A stretch of DNA of 64,000 nt from positions 1,178,001 to 1,242,000 of the forward strand of contig NW_026960611.1 in the NCBI RefSeq assembly GCF_021018805.1. The letters run 5' to 3'. The DNA comes from Prinia subflava (taxonomy: Eukaryota; Chordata; Aves; Passeriformes; Cisticolidae). Under the pieces are notes generated by a model. The model saw only the letters and a list, made by a program, of their open reading frames with translations, had not been told where the DNA came from and made no database searches. The stretch's first letter is position 1, and each line of letters starts with the position of its first letter. Positions 1 through 10,331 of the stretch are shown here, in pieces. Made by a program: the position numbers and the translations under genes.

Positions 1-639
1 ACAGAAGAGACAACTGGGGATACAAGCATCACAAAGTCACCCCAGGAGAGGAGGGTAGAAAAGAGGTGCAGAATTTGCTTTGAGAGCTACACCAAGCTAT
101 CCAAACAAGAGTTAAAGCAGTAAGAAATGACCACTAGATTTATAGAATCCCATTTTCACACAAAAAATGGGCAAATGCCAATGCATTAACATTGCTCATG
201 GCTGCTTGTGTAAAATTTGCCTGAGAAAACGGGTTGAAGTCTGCAGATTGAAGATCTGTACCTTGCATACTAATTGATTTTTGGTTGGTTGGTTGGGGGT
301 TTTTGTGGGGTTTTTTTTTTGGTTCATCACTGGTGAAGCTCCTGTGAAGACACTGTCCCAGTATACTCCATTGATACTAACTTTGAGAAAAGGATCAACG
401 AAGTGATGGAGGAAAGAACAGAATCCTTCCTCTCATAACAGTTATCTTCTTCCTGATGCACCTAAGGTTCAAGAACAGCTGGGAGGGAAACATACCAAAC
501 CTTTGGAACTAGTTCAGAGAGGGTCTCAAAGACAACAGTGATAAGAAAGTCTGATTTGACAAGCTTAGGTTAATAGAGATGAAATAAAGTCAGCTATTAA
601 AAAAGTTCATTGGCTTACATACAATATTGTACTCAGCAC
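1..639. other. Unassigned sequence
   Basis: No open frame of note or repeat end is recognised. The stretch has a short GT-rich run near 280-320. It may be the upstream continuation of the CR1 element that becomes recognisable at about 640, but no coding match is visible here. Confidence 0.4.
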
Positions 640-1354
640 AGACAGTTCCTATCAAGTCTGCCAAATTCTACCTTGGACTTCTGGCAAGGAGTCTTTGGCC
701 TGTTTAGGACATTTATTGACAGAGTACCTGGGGAGTTAGTCCTAAAGGGCAAAGGTGTCCAGGAAGGCTAGATGTGCTTTAAGAAGGAATTGCTAAATAT
801 TCAGGAGCAGGCTGTCCCCATGTGTAGAAAGACAAGTTGTCGGGGAAAGACCAGCCTGGTTAAACAGAAAATTTAGGCTGGAACTTAAAGGGGAAAAAAA
901 GATTTTATCATCTCTGGAAGGAGGGTCAGATAACTTGGGAGGACTATAAGGATGTCACAAGGGACACATAGGGAGATGAGAAGGACAAAAGCCCAACTAG
1001 AACTTGATTTGGCTGCTGCAGTTAAAGGCAACAAAAAGTTTCTAAAAATACATTTGCAGCAAAAGGAGGGTAAAGGAGAGTCTCCATTTATTGAATGCAG
1101 AGGGTAGTGTAGTGTCAGGGTATGAAGAAAAGGCAGAGGTATTTAATGCCTTCTTTGCCTCAGTCTTTAATATCAAGACAATTGTCCTCAGGATAACCAG
1201 CTCCCTGAGCTGGAAGGTAGGGACCGGGAGCTGAGTGAAGCCCCCATAATCCAGGACGTGATGGTCAGTGACCTGCTATGCCAATTAGATACCCACAGGT
1301 CTATGGGCCCAGAGGGGATCCACCCCAGAGTAATGAGGAATCTGGCAAAAGAAC

Positions 1355-3489
1355 TTGGCAAACCACTCAATCATATACCAGCAGTCCTGGTTAACCAGAG
1401 AAGTTCCAGCTAATTGGAAATTAGTAAATGCAATGCTCATCTACAAGAAGGGTTGGAGGGATGATCCAGGGAACTACAGGCCTGTCAGCCTTACTTCAGT
1501 GCCAGGTAAGGTTAGGGAAGAGATGATCCTGAGTGCCACTACATGGCACATGCAGGACAATCAGTGGATCAGGCCCCGGCCAACATGAATTTACAAAAGG
1601 AAGGTCTTGCTTGACCAACCTGATCTCCTTTGTCCTGGGCAACCCAAAATGTTACTGTATTCCATATCTATCTGTGCCCAAAATTGTTACTGTCTCTAAG
1701 ACCCTGCAACGCAGCCAGAAACGCAATGGTGGGGCAGGGGGTGCCTGGGGCTTTTAAAAGTTGGAGCATGCAGGGAACCCTCTCTCTCTTGCCATTTTGG
1801 CTCTCTCTCTTTTGTTTGCCTTGTTGCTCTTACTCAAGGCAGAGGCTCCCCTTTGGGGTTTATTTTCTGTTTCTCTCTGGCCTCTAGAGGGGGTTGTTTC
1901 AGGCAGGTTTCTGGACTCTCAAAAGTAGCAACTCAAGAAGCTGCATTTCATGATCAAAAACTGTTTCAGAGCAAAATTTGCAACATCTATCAGCACTGCA
2001 AAGCCTAAGTCGATCTGGGGTTGGGCTGCCATTCATCAATGCCTGAGAGTCCATTTTCTTCCCCTGCCATGAAAGTGGGGACCCAAGACAGCAGTACCAC
2101 CACTGGCAAAGTCCAGTGGGTGGCAGGTGGCAACAAGCGGTAGCACTAACCCCCACAAACTTCAGCAATTCCTATCTGCCACTAAACTGCTTCATAAGCT
2201 CCTACCTTCCTGGTTTTATTTGTTCCAGGGGCAAGGGTGCACCGAGTGGGGTTAGTCTGCCATCTCCCCTTTGTCTCACAGACCACACAGTCACCTGAAG
2301 AGCACACCATCTTGGCGGGAGGGCTGCCACTATCTTTTTCTTTTGTCTCTCTACGCACATGGCGGGCACCCTCTTGGGGAAGGAGACACTTTGCCATTTT
2401 GGGTTTCTCTGTTCACAGGGAGGCTGTGAAATTTCAGCAACTTTGTAACTAGTGTCTATAACTTATTTTTTGCCTGTTGCTGTTTCATTTTTTAGTAAAC
2501 TTATTTTTTCACTTATCTACTTGTATTAGTTTCTCCTTATTGGTGTAAAGGAATTCATTAAAACTAAAGAGGTAACTCATTTCAGTGTCCACCTTAAATT
2601 GTCTTAAACCAAGACACCTTCTATGACAAAGTGACCCACTTAGTAGATGAGGGAAAGGCTGTGGATGTAGTATATCTAGAGTTCAGTAAAGCATCTGATA
2701 CCATCTCCCACAACATCCTCTTAGAAAAACTGGTTGCTTGTGGTTTGCATGGGTGGACTCTTAGATGGGTAAAAAAACAGTTGGATGGACAGGGACAGAA
2801 AGTTATGGTATATGGAGCTAAATCCAGTTGGTGGCCAGTCACTAGCCACATTCCCCAGGGCTCTGTTTTGGGGCTGGTCCTCTTTAATGTCTTTATTGAT
2901 GATCTGGACAAGGGGATCAAGGGAATCCTCAGTAAATTAGCAGACACCAGGTTGGGTGGGAGTGCTGATCTGCTCAAGGGTAGGAAGGCTCTGCAGAGAC
3001 ATCTGGATAGACTCAATCAATGGGCTGAGGACAACTACATGAGGTTCAATAAGGCAAAGTGCCAGGTCCTGCACTTGGGTCACAGGAACCCCATGCAGCA
3101 CTACAGGCTGGGGGAAGAGTGGCTTGAGAGCTGTTTGGCAGAAAGGGACCTGGGGGTGCTGGTTGACACTTGGCTCAATATGGACCAGCAGTGTGGCCAA
3201 GAAGGCATCTTGGCCTGTATCAGAAATAGTGTAGGTATCAGGACTAGAGCAGTGATTGTCCCCTTGTACTCAGCACTGGTGAGGCCGCACCTTGATTACT
3301 GCGTTCAGTTTTGGGCCCCTCACTTCAAAAAGGACATTGAGGTGCTGGAGCATGTCCAGAGAAGGGCAACAAAGGCTTGTGAAGGGTCTAGAAAACATGT
3401 CTTATAAGGAATGGCTGAGGGAGCTGGGTTTGTTTAGTCTAGAGAAGAGGAGGCTCAGGGGGACCTCATCTCTCTCTACAATTACATGA
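1355..3489 (+). pseudogene. CR1 ORF2 reverse transcriptase remnant
   Basis: Encodes part of the CR1 RT, which copies element RNA at nicked chromosomal DNA. Visible motifs include NYRPVSLTSVPGK (fingers) near 1470-1510, the stretch [18 protein letters not shown] (palm) near 2853-2906, and [13 protein letters not shown] near 3280-3320. The YADD-type catalytic box is degraded: the corresponding segment reads LADTRLGG. The longest open piece is 258 residues (2631-3407), against roughly 900-1000 for a full ORF2. An LTR at 1631-2616 separates fingers from palm. Non-functional. Confidence 0.85.
1631..2616 (+). mobile_element. Solo LTR inside CR1, CCTT target duplication
   Basis: The element begins TGTCCTGG and ends CCAAGACA, which are near-perfect inverted termini with TG...CA ends. 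It is flanked by CCTT on both sides (1627-1630 and 2617-2620). Removing it restores the continuity of the CR1 RT frame. An AGTAAA polyadenylation-like signal lies near 2490, which supports plus orientation. Length is 986 bp. Its termini resemble the LTR family at 14587, 18319 and 50901. Confidence 0.85.
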
Positions 3490-3785
3490 AAGGAGGTTGT
3501 AGTGAGGTGGGGGCCAGTCTCTTCTGCCATACATGCAGTGAGAGGACCAGAGGAAATGGCCTTAAGCTGAGACAGGGGACATTCAGATTAGATATTAGAA
3601 AAAAATTTTCACTGTTAGGGTGGTCAGGCATTGGAATAGGTTGTCCAGGGAAGTGGAAGAGTCACCATCTCTGGAGGTGTTCAAGAGGCATCTAGATCTG
3701 GCACTGGGAGATATAGTTTAGGGGTTACATTGGTAGTTCTGGGTGGCATAAGGACTTGAAAGGCACAGTTGCCCATCTCAAACAC

Positions 3786-4380
3786 TGTCAAGGCCACGGA
3801 AAGTACTTGCCAAAAGCCACAAGAACAGGAACTTGAGATAAGCACAGAGGGGAGGAATTTGTGACAGGAAGGTGCTAATTCCAGGCCAGGCAGAGGTGAG
3901 ATCTGGCTAGCACATGCTGGTTAATGCATCTGGACAAAAATTCCAACCATGGCAAACTGTGGGAAAGCAAGCAACTGCTCATACACATATCACCTCAAGT
4001 TATAGGAACGCCATTGTGATCACCCCATGGATACCCAAAACTTGGACTCTGTAAAGTTGATACCCCCAGAAGAATGTCTTTGGCACCCCATAACAAAGAA
4101 GTCCAGGGTGAAGGAGAACGCAGAGGATGCTGTTGGATCCACAGGTGGTGACCATCTTCTGCTCTCTCCTCTTTTCTCTCCTTCTTTCTACTTCCACTTT
4201 TCTCTCCCTCTCTCCTCATGCATTCCTCTTTGTCTCTCTTTTCTCTCTCTCCTCTTTTCTCTCACTCTCCTTTCTCTCCTGCTCCCTCTCTCCTCCTCTT
4301 TCTCTTTCTCCTCCTTTCTCTCCCCCCCTTCCTCTCTCTCTGTCCTTTCTCTCTTTTCTCATGAAAGACCTTTTGTTGCT
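3786..4380 (+). mobile_element. LTR-like element with long CT-rich tract
   Basis: Starts with TGTCAAGG directly after degraded CR1 sequence and holds a pyrimidine-rich block before a short 3' part ending near 4380, where minus-strand ERVL coding sequence begins. The layout (unique U3, then a (CT)n block) resembles ERVL-type LTRs of birds. No target duplication or exact 3' end was found, so the boundaries are approximate. Confidence 0.45.
4160..4362 (+). repeat. CT-rich simple repeat
   Basis: About 200 bp made almost only of C and T (CTCTCC, TTTCTC, CCCTCT units), so it is purine-only on the minus strand. The open frames read across it are compositional artefacts. Confidence 0.85.
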
Positions 4381-5290
4381 CAAGGCCCCACTTGAAGTGG
4401 TTCTTATTTCAGGTCATTTGATAGAGGGGGCTCAGAAGCTGGCTATAACCTAGAACATGCATTCTCCAGAACCCCACGAGGCCTAGAAACGCTTGTGCTT
4501 CCTTCTTGTTAGCTGATGGAGAAAGTTGCAATTTTGTTAACAACCTCTGTAGGCACATGACAGCGTCCACCCTGCCATTTTATTCCCAAGGTCCCTTGAC
4601 CTTCCTTTTCTTTTTGGCAAACTCAGTTTTCCAAAGAATCTGAATTATTTTCTTCCCTTTCTCAAACACTTCTTCTGCCTTATTGCCCCACACAATGTCA
4701 TTATCAATATATTGTCGATGTTCAGGGGCATCACTTTTTTCCAGTTCAGTTTGGATCAGTCCATGACAAATAGTAGAGCTGTACTTCAACCCTTGGGGCA
4801 GTCAATTCCAGGTGTATTGGACACCTCTCCAAATGAAAGCAAACTGTGGCCTGCACTCTGCCTCCAAAGGAATTGAGAAAAATGCATTGGTAATATCAAT
4901 TGTAGCACACCGTCTGGCTGCCTTTGACTCCAGTTCCTACTGCAACTCTAATGTCTGTTACAGCAGCACTCAGTGGTGGCATTACTTCATTTAGGCCACA
5001 ATAGCCTACTGTTAACCTACACCCTGCATCAGACTGGCACTGGCCATATGGACTATTAAAAGGCAAGTGAGTCTTACTGATCACTCCTTGGGTCTCCAGT
5101 TGATGAATCAGCTCACGGATACGAGCCAGGGAGTCTCAGTTTGTGCAATATTGCTGCCAGTGCAATGTCCTAGCAATTGGCTCCTGCTGGCCTTCAACCT
5201 GCAGCAATCCCAAGATGAAGGCATCTTCTGAGAGGCCTGGCAGAATGGATAGTTGTTTAACCTTCTCTGTATTCACTGTAGCTACACCAA
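4365..5290 (-). pseudogene. ERVL pol, reverse transcriptase remnant
   Basis: RT of the ERVL class, which would copy viral RNA to DNA. Visible pieces are an N-terminal SPYG segment near 5050, the active-site segment near 4700 and the thumb motif QAFLGLVGFWR near 4450. The active-site box reads YIDN followed by D, where YIDD is expected, so the second catalytic aspartate is altered. Open pieces are only about 60-70 residues long. Dead. Confidence 0.75.
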
Positions 5291-5297
5291 AAGGCCA

Positions 5298-5513
5298 TCA
5301 ATACCCTTTTGGATCCTTGAAGTACCCTCTCCTGAGGTAGTCCACGCCAAGGAGACAGGGGGCCTCTGGGCCAGTCACAATGGGGTGATTTTCCCATCTA
5401 CACCCTGTTAAGCTCACCTCAGCCTCCGATACAGACAGTTCTTGGCATCCTACGTCACTCCAGAGATCCAGATGGGTTCTGTGCCCCTGTACCCTGATGG
5501 CACCAGTGTACAC
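5298..5513 (-). pseudogene. ERVL protease C-terminal part
   Basis: A 71-residue open piece with the segment HPIVTGPEAPCLLGVDYLRR, which matches the C-terminal end of ERVL-type aspartic protease (the LGxDYLR box) and leads directly into RT in the same direction. Upstream sequence to about 5600 probably holds the catalytic part, but no clear DTG box was found. It lies between gag remnants and RT, as expected for pro. Confidence 0.65.
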
Positions 5514-5899
5514 TGTGCACCAGTATCTACTAAAGCTTTATACTTCTGTGGATCTGATGTGCCAGGCTATTGAATCCACATAGTCCTGTATGCCCAGTCA
5601 TCCCTTTCTTCCTCCTGGCCAAAGGCAGGGACCCTCTATTCCTGTTTCTGGTCAGAGTACTCGCTGTCTGACTTTTGCAACGCCACACCAGATGTCCCCT
5701 CACCAGGGTCAAAAGGAAGGGATTTCAGTTGTGTCTGGGAGATGGTTGATTGTCTTCCTGTCTCACTGCAGCAACTACACTGACAGCCATCTTGGGTGAC
5801 TCCTTCTTAACAACTCTCTTCCCTCAGTTTACCAACATGGGCTTCCAGCTTAGAGGTGGGTTCACAATCTGACTTCCTCATGTCCTCCCTCTGGTCACA

Positions 5900-6650
5900 A
5901 AGAGCCAGAGTTCATTACGTGGCCTGCACTTGGGACTTCCCTCTGACTGGGGCAGGAGAGAACTGATTTCTTGGGCTGCACCTAAAAGATGAGGTGCTGG
6001 TCTGTAGGGATGTGCAAGTACCTAGAGTTTCTTCTAAGTTTCAGTGTCTTCCTGGCTCCATCTCTAGTTGGCATATCCATTTTCAGGTAATACATTGCTA
6101 CCAAGCTGCTGGAATATGATGCAGGGGAACTTTGAACCACCTCCCTCCACAGGGCCATTGAGCAAGAGACATCCTCTGGATCTTTAGGGACATAATTTTT
6201 TAGATCACTATAGACAACTTCCAGCACTGCTAATTCTCTCAAGAACAGGATACCTTTGTCTGCAGTGGTCAACTTCCCTGGGGAGTTCACAAGATCTTCC
6301 TTAAATGGATATCTTGCCCTCACACTTGAGAGAAGCCATTTCCAAAGGCTGCAAACTGCTCCTTGCTTTCCAATTCCTCTTTCAATTTCCCCATCTTTAG
6401 CAAGGGATACCAGCTGTTGAGCTTCATGACCTTCTAACTGCTGACTGTCGGCTCCATTATCCCAGGATCAAAGCAGCCATGCAGAAATCCGCTCACTTGG
6501 CTGGCAGCTGCAATCTTTACACAAGTCTCGAAGTTCTGATGAGGTTAGGGGCCGAGTAACTTTGGTTTCCTGTTTGATCTGCCTCACTCCTTTCAATTTC
6601 TGTGTTGAAGGAGCAGCTTCTTGATCTAACCCCTCCTTTGCTGATTCTCC
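5900..6650 (-). pseudogene. ERVL gag remnant (capsid part)
   Basis: The longest open piece is 113 residues (6323-5982). It contains GILFLRELAVLEVVYSDL followed by a segment with PEDV and ALWREVVQSSP, a pattern recalled from avian ERVL gag. It lies upstream of protease and RT in the same orientation. Stops occur on both sides. The N-terminal gag part lies beyond the CR1 at 7810-8030. Confidence 0.6.
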
Positions 6651-7797
6651 TTCCTCCCTGGTTGGATAGATGGGCAGAGTCCAATAGGATGAAGTTTAAT
6701 AAGTCCAAGTGGCAAGTCCTGCATTTTGGCCACAATAACCCCCTGCAATACTATAGGCTGGGGACAGTGTGGCTGGACAGTGGCCAGGCGGAAAGGGACC
6801 AGGAGGTACTGGTCGATAGCCAATTGAACATGAGCCAGCAGTGTGCCCCGGTGGCCAAGAAGGCCAATGACATCCTGGCCTGTATCAGAAAAAGTGTGAC
6901 CAGCAGGACCAAGGAAGTCATTCTTCCCCTGTACTTGGCACTGGTGAGGCCGCACCATGAGTACTGTATCCAGTTCTGGGCCCCTCAGTTTAGGAAGGAT
7001 GTTGAAACACTTGAACGTGCCCAGAGTGCAACAAGGCGGGCAAGGGGTTTGGAACACAGCCCCTATGAGGAACAACTGAGGGAGCTGGGGTTGTTTTGCC
7101 TGGAGAAAAGGAGACTCAGAGGTGACCTTTTCAATCGCTATAACTACCTGAAGGGTGGTTGTAGTCAGGTGGGCATTGGTCTCTTCTTCCAAGCAGCAAC
7201 TGACAGAACGAGAAGACACAGTCTTAAGCTGCACCAAGGGAAATTTCAGTCAGATATCAGGAAAAAGTTTTTTTACAGAAAAGGTGATAAAGTACTAGAA
7301 TGGTCTGCCCAGGGAGGTGGTAGAGTCACCATCCCTGGATGTGTTTAAAAAAAGATTGAATGTGGCACTCAGTGCCATGGTTTAGTTGAAGTGCAAGGGT
7401 ATGGGCCTGACAATGGTCTGAATTTAGGCTTCAGGCTCTGCCAGTGTCTGTGTGAAAGGCAAGTGAGCAACTTTCTCATGTTGGCCTGAGAAATCTAAAG
7501 GAAGAATTCAAACAAACCTTGGGAAGTGAGAAACCATCCACAGGTGGTGTTTTTCCAACATGTTTACTGGAAAGAAATGTTTACTAAAGGGTGTAGACGC
7601 TGAATAACCAATCATATTCTTTGTACCAAACTACTCTATAAAAGTAGAATTTAGAAGAATAAAGTTTCCTCTCATCTTTACCATCATAGAGAGTCATGTT
7701 GTTATTTCTGTGCCGTCCGAAAACCATAACAACACTAGGGCATGGGTGGGACTCGATGATCTTAAAGGTCTCTTCCAACCTAGTGATTCTGTCTGTA
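6651..7797 (+). mobile_element. CR1 LINE, 5'-truncated, inserted in ERVL gag
   Basis: Begins in ORF2 after the RT core. The open piece 6602-7348 includes [13 protein letters not shown] and [20 protein letters not shown], typical of the CR1 ORF2 C-terminus. It ends with the CR1 3' UTR (GACTCGATGATCTTAAAGG near 7750) and a short ATTCTGTCTG end. A 7-bp direct repeat, ATTCTCC, flanks it (6644-6650, 7798-7804). A short LTR-like insertion occupies about 7402-7736. An apparent start at 6602 lies in ERVL sequence and is fortuitous. Confidence 0.85.
7402..7736 (+). mobile_element. Short LTR-like insertion in CR1 3' UTR
   Basis: About 335 bp interrupting the CR1 3' UTR. It carries a TATAAAA box (7637-7643) and an AATAAA signal (7658-7663), in plus orientation. 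An imperfect 10-bp direct repeat AGGG(T/C)ATGGG lies at each side (7396-7405 and 7737-7746). Exact TG...CA ends could not be fixed, so this may be an LTR or another short insertion. Confidence 0.5.
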
Positions 7798-7809
7798 ATT
7801 CTCCCTTTC

Positions 7810-8030
7810 TAATTGATGATACGGACCTGTAGCTCTCCTTATCCATATTTCTTTTTCACTACTTGAGCAATTACTCTAGTTTCTGTGGTTTGAGTCCCTG
7901 TCTCAGGCATAGTGTCCTCTAATGCAGTTTGGGTTCCTGCCTCAACTACAGTCCTCTGAGAGTACTGAACAGTGACTCCATAGGCACAGACCAGGCCCCA
8001 GTACAGGGTGAGAAGCTTTCTTAGGGTTGT
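7810..8030 (-). pseudogene. ERVL gag N-terminal fragment
   Basis: On the minus strand this reads a threonine/glutamine-rich segment with two GTQT units (EAGTQTALED and ETGTQTTETR), as in the repeat-bearing gag N-terminus recalled from avian ERVL. It is separated from the rest of gag by the CR1 at 6651-7797. No start codon was assigned. Confidence 0.5.
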
Positions 8031-8293
8031 TTTCCTGTTCAGGTGTAAAATCCCAGGTAATGTTAGGTGATAACCACATTAAATACCTGCCCGAATCCTT
8101 CCACACACCCTGCCACCCAGGAACTGGAGGGCTCAGGGCAGATTTAAATAGCTTCTCACCTAGTGTTTTCTCTTACACCAGAACGACACCAGATTCCACA
8201 AACCACATGATATGTTAACTGTATTAATTAATAGTAATAAACAGCTCACATAAGGATGAACATGGACCACAGGAGTCTGCATTATAAAACCAT

Positions 8294-9420
8294 TGTCCTG
8301 GTTTGAGGGGGAAGTGAGTTTTCCAGGAAGTTGTGGTCAAACCAATCAGTGGTCAGGTTTGAATGTTGGCACCTGGAGTGGCCACTGAGAGGTTGGACAT
8401 GCCTCTGAGAACACAAGGAGTTAAAAGCAAGGACTTCCAGAGAGATTGCCTCTTTGGTTCTGGTCGCAGAGGAGAACAGACATCCTCCCCTGCCCAGCTT
8501 ACAGGGCTGGGTGGGTGAGGGGAAGAGCCATGCGGAGCCCCGCCCAGGATGGAAGGGTGGAGAACTGTGGAGGTGCCTTCCATCTCCGTTCCACTCTCCC
8601 CCCCCCCGAGAGAAACTGCTGCTTCGGAATTGATACTGGCAGCAGCCGGCGGCAAAGAAGGAGCGGGAAGGGGGGGGGGAAGTTCCGGCTGTGTGGGGGA
8701 GTGCTGAGCCTGCAGCCCTGCCGGGAGCCAGACTTTTAACTCTTTCTTAGGCAGAAGAAAACTTTTTCCAGACATTGATTCTCTTGGCTGGTGGTTTGAG
8801 AGAAGAGAAAGGAAGAGGGTGTGGTGGCGCCCTCTGCCTTCAGAGATGAAGATCTCTGTTCTTAGAACCCTCAGCCCAAGGGGAAATGTGGGGGGGACTG
8901 CTGTCCCAATATGAGAAGATGGCTGGTTTTTGGTACTTGGCCAAGCATCCTTAAAAGAGCCCTATATGCGGTTTTGGTCCATGGACGGTGGTGAGAGCAC
9001 TGGACATGGAAAGGAGGGTGTCACCATGGCAGACTTCTCTGGGCGGTGCCATGGGTGACATGGAAACAAGGGAGGGTGGAACTGTGTTTCCTGTAGGGGG
9101 GTCTATGGTGCTAGAGAGACTCCTCTCTCCCTTGCTGAATTGAAGATTAGTTCTCTTTTTTTGAGTGGTGATTGTTTTGGTTGAGAACCCAAGGTTTTGT
9201 TTGAGCAAGTGAAATGGAAGGAAACATGTAAGTGTAAAAGTTTGAGCGTAGAAGGGTGGAAATTGGGGGAGAAGAAGAAATGTTCTGGGAAGTTTTCATT
9301 TCTGGTTTTTGTGTGTTTAGGTTTTTCTCTTCTATTTCTGTTCTTATGTAGTTTAATAAAGTTTCCTTTCTCTTTTCAAGTTTTGGGCCTGCTCTGCTCT
9401 GTTCCTGTCCATATCTTACA
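8294..9420 (+). mobile_element. Long solo LTR
   Basis: Begins TGTCCTGGTTTG and ends near TATCTTACA at 9420, with AATAAA at 9355-9360 about 60 bp before the end. Length is about 1127 bp. A GC-rich central part (8450-8720) gives spurious overlapping frames. No target duplication was seen: the left flank is ACCAT and the right flank is GTAGT. The right end is therefore less sure than the left. Confidence 0.65.
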
Positions 9421-9690
9421 GTAGTTCATTAGGAAAAAAATACACTCATGGGTGCACTGGCATCTGGCCAGCGCCAACCCATGACAACCATTCACATCAG
9501 TCTTGGGCAGGCAGAGGGAGGTGTATTCCCTCATTGTCCACAGAAGATAGCTCCCCCAGCACAACAAGGCCGTCAACATAAGGACAAAGCACAGAACCAT
9601 TGCTTGTAATAACATGTTCCTAAATTCAGCAAAAGATAAGCAGTGCAGCTGATAAACTCCGTGTCTCACACAGGAGCTTGTACTTGGCAA
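9376..9690 (-). other. Open frame of 104 residues with a hydrophobic segment, origin unknown
   Basis: A minus-strand open frame lying about 130 nt downstream of the retroviral primer-binding site at 9823-9839. Residues of about 29-50 are hydrophobic (MVLCFVLMLTALLCWGSYLLW) and could span a membrane. The frame runs into the LTR at 8294-9420, so its C-terminus is chimeric. I do not recognise it as gag. It may be a leader frame or chance. Confidence 0.25.
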
Positions 9691-9707
9691 CTTCTATTAC
9701 TATAGCA

Positions 9708-9806
9708 TGATATATATATATAAAAATATAAAAATATAAAAATATATAAATATAAATATATAAATATATAAATATATATATATACACACACATATATATA
9801 TACATA
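9708..9806. repeat. AT-rich microsatellite
   Basis: Alternating TA/ATAAA units with a short CA run, about 100 bp. Open frames through it are low-complexity artefacts rich in Ile and Tyr. Confidence 0.9.
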
Positions 9807-9822
9807 AAATTGCCTTTGTCTT

Positions 9823-9839
9823 GCCCCACTTGGGTGCCA
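9823..9839 (-). promoter_or_regulatory. Retroviral primer-binding site, tRNA-Lys-like
   Basis: On the minus strand the sequence reads TGGCACCCAAGTGGGGC. It differs by one substitution and one missing base from the known tRNA-Lys(1,2) site TGGCGCCCAACGTGGGGC. It lies 8 nt downstream of an LTR end (CCCACCACA), the expected spacing for minus-strand DNA priming. Confidence 0.65.
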
Positions 9840-9847
9840 AAAAGGAC

Positions 9848-10331
9848 TGTGGTGGGCTGGCCTCAGCTGGACACCAGGTGCCCACTAAGCCGCTCTATCA
9901 CTCCCCTTTCTAGCTGGACAGGGGAGACAAAATAAGATGGGAAACAATTCATAGGTTTAGATTAAGCAGTTTACCAAAGCAAAAGCAAAAGTTTGCACAC
10001 ATGCAAGCAAAGACAAAAAAAAAAATATCTCTATTTCTCATCAGCAAGTTATGTCTAGCCAGTTCCTAAGAAGTAGGGCTTCAGCACATGTAGCAGTTGC
10101 TCTGGAAGACAAACACTGAAAATAACAAATACCCCCTGCTTCCTCAGCTTTTATATCTGACCTGACATCATATGGTACGGAATATCCCTTTGCTCAATTT
10201 GGGTCAGCATTTTATTTTTAAAATTAACTTAGCATGTTTGCTGACATATTAAGTTATATTATTATATCACCTTATGTGTTTTTGCTAAGGCAAAAATCAA
10301 GAAAGCAACTTAGCCAAGGTGTCTAACTACA
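9848..10331 (-). mobile_element. LTR of a minus-strand ERVK-like element (5' LTR)
   Basis: The U5 end, CCCACCACA on the minus strand, is directly followed by a tRNA-Lys-like primer-binding site, so this is a 5' LTR. A TATAAAAG box on the minus strand lies near 10147-10155. The U3 start is placed at a TGTAGTTAG end near 10331 but is uncertain. Only about 400 bp of internal sequence remain before another LTR (8294-9420). Confidence 0.55.

Larger units (their letters stand above)
640..3785 (+). mobile_element. CR1 LINE, split by a solo LTR
   Basis: A non-LTR retrotransposon copy on the plus strand. The translated pieces follow the order of CR1 ORF2: the region before the RT (about 640-1190), RT fingers (1355-1630), RT palm and thumb (2621-3407), then 3' sequence to about 3785. 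Frames shift and stops are present. At 1630/2617 the reading is cut by a 986-bp LTR and resumes at the next codon. The 3' tail is replaced by another LTR that starts near 3786. The 5' limit is approximate. Confidence 0.85.
4365..8030 (-). mobile_element. ERVL-type endogenous retrovirus fragment, split by CR1
   Basis: Minus-strand internal sequence of an ERVL-like provirus. Going down the coordinates it reads gag N-terminal part (about 8030-7810), CR1 insertion (6651-7797), gag (about 6650-5900), protease (about 5600-5298), and RT through the thumb (about 5290-4365). RNase H, integrase and adjacent ERVL LTRs are not seen. Stops and frameshifts occur throughout. The CR1 is bracketed by ATTCTCC at 6644-6650 and 7798-7804, which fits a target duplication. 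Confidence 0.75.

Noticed and set aside
4027..4453. Ser/Leu/Phe-rich frames
   Set aside because: Translation of the CT-rich simple repeat.
8353..8775. 140-residue minus frame, proline-rich
   Set aside because: Inside the GC-rich middle of the LTR 8294-9420; no domain.
9708..9806. Ile/Tyr-rich membrane-like frame
   Set aside because: AT microsatellite translation.
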